Positions 4,923 through 7,952 of a stretch of DNA of 7,952 nucleotides are shown piece by piece. Source of the DNA: Candidatus Hydrogenedentota bacterium (GTDB taxonomy: Bacteria > Hydrogenedentota > Hydrogenedentia > Hydrogenedentales > SLHB01); contig SLSB01000225.1 in NCBI GenBank assembly GCA_007130675.1, positions 1 to 7,952 of the forward strand. The letters run 5' to 3'. Each line of letters starts with the position of its first letter. Positions within the stretch are counted from its first letter, which is position 1. A program made the position numbers and the translations under genes. The notes below the pieces were generated by a model that saw nothing but the letters and a program-made list of their open reading frames with translations, had not been told where the DNA came from and ran no database searches.

Positions 4923-6682
4923 TTGGCTAGCAGCACGTAACCAAAACTCTCCGGTGGCGCGTCGAAACGGTCTTCCGTAACCGTATGTGAGGTGCCCGGG
5001 CTGTCGTCTGCGGATACCGTGTCCCGGGTATAGGCGGTCGCAGGGCTATCGAGGGCCTCCGAGAAGCGGATAGTTACCGGGCGCGGAGCCTGATTTATCC
5101 AGAAAACTACATTCCCCACGACAGCGGCGTTCACATGACGCGGGTGCGACGATTCACACCTGCGAACGGCGGCCCCGCGCTCGGTCATGCGCGTGAAACA
5201 CCCGATGGCGTGGTAAACGGGCCGGATGGCCCAGTCGCGGTCCTTAAAGTTCCACAACCCATAATTCATAAAGTTTTCCCCCGGATAATAGACCTCATGG
5301 AGGCACCATATCGTGAATCCGGCCACACCGCGGTTCAGACCCTCGAGTATGAAATCAAAGGTCCACAGCGCGTACGGGTAATCCTCCATAATGGGATTCG
5401 CAAACGTCCCCGAGCGCATGTCGTGAAACCCGAATTCCGCCACCACGAAAGGCTTCGGGTCGGGCTTCCGCGCAAGCAGCTCGAGCCGATCCTCGTAGAA
5501 GAACGGCGCCAGCAGCCGATCAGCATGCGGGAAATAACGGTGCGAGGCGAATAAGTCTACAGCGGCGTAGTACTCGTCGTTTTCTACACAGGCTTGAAAC
5601 CACTCGAGCGCCGCGGTGTCGTCGCTTCCAATAATCTCGATATCGAGGCTCCGCCGTGCAAATTCTTGTTTGACGAGCTGGTGCAGTTCGACGTACCGCT
5701 CGAACGTATACCCAAGCTGGAGGAAATGGAGGTTGGGCTCGTTGGTGAGAGTCCATTGCCTCACACTGGTGAAGCCCTTATCCCGGATAAGATGTTCGAA
5801 CAGGGCGCCAATCGCCCGCGCCATCTCCTCGGGACGCCCGAAGGGATCGTCCATGCCCCACTCGACGCCAGTCACGTTCACCACGGCGCCCAGTTCCTGA
5901 TACAACTCGAGCGTGCGGTAGTGGCTCTCCATATTCGGCGTGTCAAATGTAAAGGTGGTCCAATCGCCGCTCGGGTTCCAGTCCGGGTACCAAAAGAACA
6001 TCCGGACCCAACTGGGATCGAGCCAGCGGATGCGTTTCTCGCGCAACGCGATATCGGCATCGTCAATGCCGTGGGCGAGGTTTTCCGGGTTGAAAAACCA
6101 GCCGTCATCTTCCGCGCCAAACCCCACCAGGCTGTGACACGTGATTTCATCGGTAACAGTGATGCGCACCTCGTCTTCGATGGGCTTGGGCTGCAAGTTA
6201 TCAAGGCGTGTCAGGCAAGTGTTGGTGAACAGTGCCTCGCCGTGGCCGTTTACGATCAGGCAGAACCGGGCGGAAACCGCGCCTTCCGGAGCGACCGCCC
6301 GCGCCCTCAGGGTCCGCCAATCCGTTTCCGTGTGGAGCCCGGACGATTGGCCGAAACTCAACCGCTCGCCCTCGGCGTCGTAAAACTCGATGGCCACATA
6401 CGCGCCGTAGCCGCCGCGAACCCCTTCGGCCAGGATGTCGGCCGCGCCCGACAGGAGGTCATAGGGTGAAACGGGCACGCGCTGGCCAATGGTAGGCCAC
6501 TCGATGGGCGCATCCTCAGGCACCGCAATTCGGGCAGCGGACCGCCCGGCCCTCTCAACCTGCTCCATCACCACTCCGGGCGCGCCGCCTTCCCAGGAGC
6601 TCAGCGCATCGTCGAACGACGGGTTGGACAAAAGATTAGACGTTGCGGCACACACAATAGCGGCATACACGCCAAGCAGCAT
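4919..6682 (-). CDS. Secreted glycoside hydrolase (clan GH-A-like) with N-terminal carbohydrate-binding-like domain
   Basis: A 587-residue probable polysaccharide-degrading enzyme. A short signal peptide (about residues 1-15, LLGVYAAIVCAATS) points to export. Residues 17-165 look like a jelly-roll carbohydrate-binding domain of the CBM4/9 type (NLLSNPSFDDALSSWEGG, then AYVAIEFYDAEGERL and a closing LTRLDNL). The catalytic TIM-barrel spans about 170-500: WTLTNEPN (310-317) supplies the acid/base E315 and FVVAEFG (412-418) the likely nucleophile E416, the pattern of retaining clan GH-A enzymes such as GH5, GH30 or GH39. The last 85 or so residues may be a small beta-domain. I cannot name the GH family or substrate. 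The ATG at 6682 has AAAGGA nine bases upstream and gives a cleaner signal peptide than the in-frame TTG at 6700. It diverges from a secreted beta-propeller gene and abuts the cold-shock gene tail to tail. Confidence 0.85.
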   Translation of the reverse strand: MLLGVYAAIVCAATSNLLSNPSFDDALSSWEGGAPGVVMEQVERAGRSAARIAVPEDAPIEWPTIGQRVPVSPYDLLSGAADILAEGVRGGYGAYVAIEFYDAEGERLSFGQSSGLHTETDWRTLRARAVAPEGAVSARFCLIVNGHGEALFTNTCLTRLDNLQPKPIEDEVRITVTDEITCHSLVGFGAEDDGWFFNPENLAHGIDDADIALREKRIRWLDPSWVRMFFWYPDWNPSGDWTTFTFDTPNMESHYRTLELYQELGAVVNVTGVEWGMDDPFGRPEEMARAIGALFEHLIRDKGFTSVRQWTLTNEPNLHFLQLGYTFERYVELHQLVKQEFARRSLDIEIIGSDDTAALEWFQACVENDEYYAAVDLFASHRYFPHADRLLAPFFYEDRLELLARKPDPKPFVVAEFGFHDMRSGTFANPIMEDYPYALWTFDFILEGLNRGVAGFTIWCLHEVYYPGENFMNYGLWNFKDRDWAIRPVYHAIGCFTRMTERGAAVRRCESSHPRHVNAAVVGNVVFWINQAPRPVTIRFSEALDSPATAYTRDTVSADDSPGTSHTVTEDRFDAPPESFGYVLLAN

Positions 6683-6987
6683 GGTTTCCGGTCCTTTCAA
6701 TGGCCCAGCGCGGCTTCCCGGCCAATTTGGCCGACGGACGCGCTCTCAAAAAACATTGGTTGTGTCAGTTCGGTCAATACCGTCCATCGGGTCCAGCAGA
6801 CAACACTCACAGGGTACCACACCCCACCCGCCGCGCCACAAAACCTCGCATTTTGCGCTTGCGCCGGGCAGGCGCTCCTGGGCCGCCCGCAGGAATATCT
6901 TTGTCGCAGAAGGAGTTTTTGATTCGTAGCGGTTCCGTAAAGTACTCTTTGAAACCGGGCAAGAGGAGCTAACTTGGAGAATACGCA
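6683..6987. promoter_or_regulatory. Divergent promoter region between the hydrolase and the beta-propeller gene
   Basis: No gene is seen in these 305 bases. On the minus strand TTGACC (6777-6772) is a possible -35 for the hydrolase, but the matching -10 (TGTTTT or GTTTTT) is poor. On the plus strand TAAAGT (6938-6943) is a possible -10 for the beta-propeller gene, without a clear -35. A perfect 15-bp palindrome lies at 6719-6733. A shared promoter region would allow joint regulation of the two secreted proteins. Confidence 0.4.
6719..6733. repeat. Perfect 15-bp palindrome upstream of the hydrolase
   Basis: CGGCCAA and TTGGCCG form perfect 7-bp arms around a single T. The site ends 37 bp upstream of the hydrolase ATG and would fall just downstream of the tentative promoter at 6772-6777. 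A repressor operator is the simplest reading; no terminator function fits, since there is no T-run and both neighbouring genes are transcribed away from this region. Confidence 0.45.
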
Positions 6988-7952
6988 ATGAAAATGGTTT
7001 GTCTTGCGGCGGTTTTCGCCCTGGCAAGTGTCTCGATGGTCGTGGCGGCGGACTCGCCACAGTTCCGGGGACCAAATCGCGACGGGCAATTTCCCGCTAC
7101 GGGTCTGCTCAAAGAATGGCCGGAAGGTGGCCCCCCGGTGGCATGGGTGGCTCGTGGCATAGGTGCAGGCTATGCGTCGCCCTCCATCGTGGGAGACACC
7201 ATCTATGTGCCGGGCACGCTGCCTGGCAACCAAGGTGCGTTGTTTGTGCTGGACTTGGAAGGAAACATCCTGAGCAGTCACCCCTATGGCCCCGAAACGA
7301 CCGACAATCAGGCGCCCGGACCGCGTTCCACCCCGACGATCGATGGCGATCGGCTGTATCTGATCTCGGGACTGGGAGTGGTCACGTGTTTTCAGCTCCC
7401 TGATTGCACCATCCTGTGGCAGGTGGACATGATGGAGCGGTTCAACGGCCAGATGATTACGTGGACGATCGCCGAATCGCCGCTGATTGATGGCGATAAC
7501 CTCATTTGCACGCCCGGCGGACCCGATGCCAGCGTGGTGGCGCTGGACAAGATGACCGGCGAGACCGTCTGGACCAGCACAGGGCTCAGCGAGGCGTCGG
7601 CCTATTGCTCGCCCGACGTGTTTGAAATTGGGGGGCGGCGTCTTATCGTGACCATGACCGCCAAGGCGGTGGTCGGAATAGACGCGGAAACCGGCGAAGT
7701 GTTGTGGACCCATTTTCACGAGACGAGTTATGACATTCATGCGGTGACGCCGGTGCTCTCGGGGCGGATGCTGTATTACACATCCGGGTATGGTTCCGGA
7801 GGCGGGATGCTGCTGCTCTCCGAGGACGGTTCGAGCGTCACCCCGCAATGGCGGGACGAGAATCTCGACTGCCAGCACCATGGCGTGGTGTTGCTTGACG
7901 GGTACATCTACGGGACCGGCCACCGGAACCGCAATCTCATGTGTCTCGAACT
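6988..7952 (+). CDS. Secreted PQQ-like beta-propeller repeat protein, 3' end missing
   Basis: The first 321 residues of a larger exported protein that continues past the window. A signal peptide is clear: MKMVCLAAVFALASVSMVVA with probable cleavage after VAA (residue 21). The mature protein opens with QFRGPNRDGQFPATGLLKEW, a motif typical of the PQQ-binding-like beta-propeller proteins abundant in Planctomycetota and Verrucomicrobiota. At least three propeller blades follow, with recurring patterns such as SPSIVGDTIYVPG, TPTIDGDRLYLISG, VVALDKMTGETVWTS and VVGIDAETGEVLWTHF. These folds resemble the BamB and quinoprotein dehydrogenase propellers, but no PQQ- or metal-binding catalytic residues can be assigned, so an enzymatic role is not claimed. 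The ATG at 6988 has GGAGA seven bases upstream. It is divergent from the secreted hydrolase. Confidence 0.9.
   Translation, partial: MKMVCLAAVFALASVSMVVAADSPQFRGPNRDGQFPATGLLKEWPEGGPPVAWVARGIGAGYASPSIVGDTIYVPGTLPGNQGALFVLDLEGNILSSHPYGPETTDNQAPGPRSTPTIDGDRLYLISGLGVVTCFQLPDCTILWQVDMMERFNGQMITWTIAESPLIDGDNLICTPGGPDASVVALDKMTGETVWTSTGLSEASAYCSPDVFEIGGRRLIVTMTAKAVVGIDAETGEVLWTHFHETSYDIHAVTPVLSGRMLYYTSGYGSGGGMLLLSEDGSSVTPQWRDENLDCQHHGVVLLDGYIYGTGHRNRNLMCLE

Noticed and set aside
5594..6469. Open frame of about 291 codons on the plus strand opposite the hydrolase
   Set aside because: Shadow of a gene with signal peptide and catalytic motifs on the other strand.
6697..7923. Long open frame of about 408 codons on the minus strand opposite the beta-propeller gene
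   Set aside because: It runs antisense through a gene with a clear signal peptide, ribosome site and propeller repeats; its translation is rich in H, R and P and matches nothing.

Overview
This is a GC-rich bacterial window with six protein genes, two of them cut off or open at the window edges. It has the look of an uncultured, free-living Gram-negative-type bacterium. The N-terminal FRGPNRDG motif of the secreted beta-propeller gene, together with a secreted carbohydrate-active enzyme, is common in Planctomycetota, Verrucomicrobiota, Lentisphaerota and Hydrogenedentota-like genomes. That placement is an inference from gene flavour only; no taxonomic marker such as rRNA is present.

Left part (1-2337, all on the minus strand, so read right to left): rsmD (16S rRNA m2G966 methyltransferase), then nrdR (the ribonucleotide-reductase repressor), then the 5' part of a ribonucleotide reductase large subunit that runs off the window. 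The reductase carries one clear and one degenerate ATP-cone and looks like the anaerobic class III type. An NrdR-box-like site lies between rsmD and nrdR. The 340-bp gap between nrdR and the reductase contains several small hairpins, some with competing pairings. This is a nucleotide-supply module with its own regulator.

The gap at 2338-2675 is relatively AT-rich compared with its flanks. It holds two good DnaA boxes one helical turn apart near the pilT side, a related degenerate copy of the same motif near the rsmD side, and a palindrome overlapping a TTGACA hexamer. It is either a DnaA-responsive promoter region or, more speculatively, an origin-like region.

Middle (2676-4922): a PilT-family secretion/motility ATPase on the minus strand, with an unusual N-terminal domain of about 125 residues and a near-consensus sigma70-type promoter. 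It is divergent from a cold-shock-domain protein on the plus strand that has a polar, Q-rich tail and a long upstream region.

Right part (4919-7952): a secreted clan GH-A-like glycoside hydrolase with an N-terminal carbohydrate-binding-like domain, on the minus strand. It ends tail to tail with the cold-shock gene on a shared CTAG. Divergent from it, a secreted PQQ-like beta-propeller protein runs off the right edge. The 305-bp region between these two holds a 15-bp palindrome close to the hydrolase start that could be an operator.

I see no rRNA, tRNA, insertion sequence, CRISPR array or strong intrinsic terminator. Most of the window is ordinary chromosomal content. The less ordinary parts are the intergenic regulatory regions, the extended PilT-like ATPase and the tandem ATP-cones.
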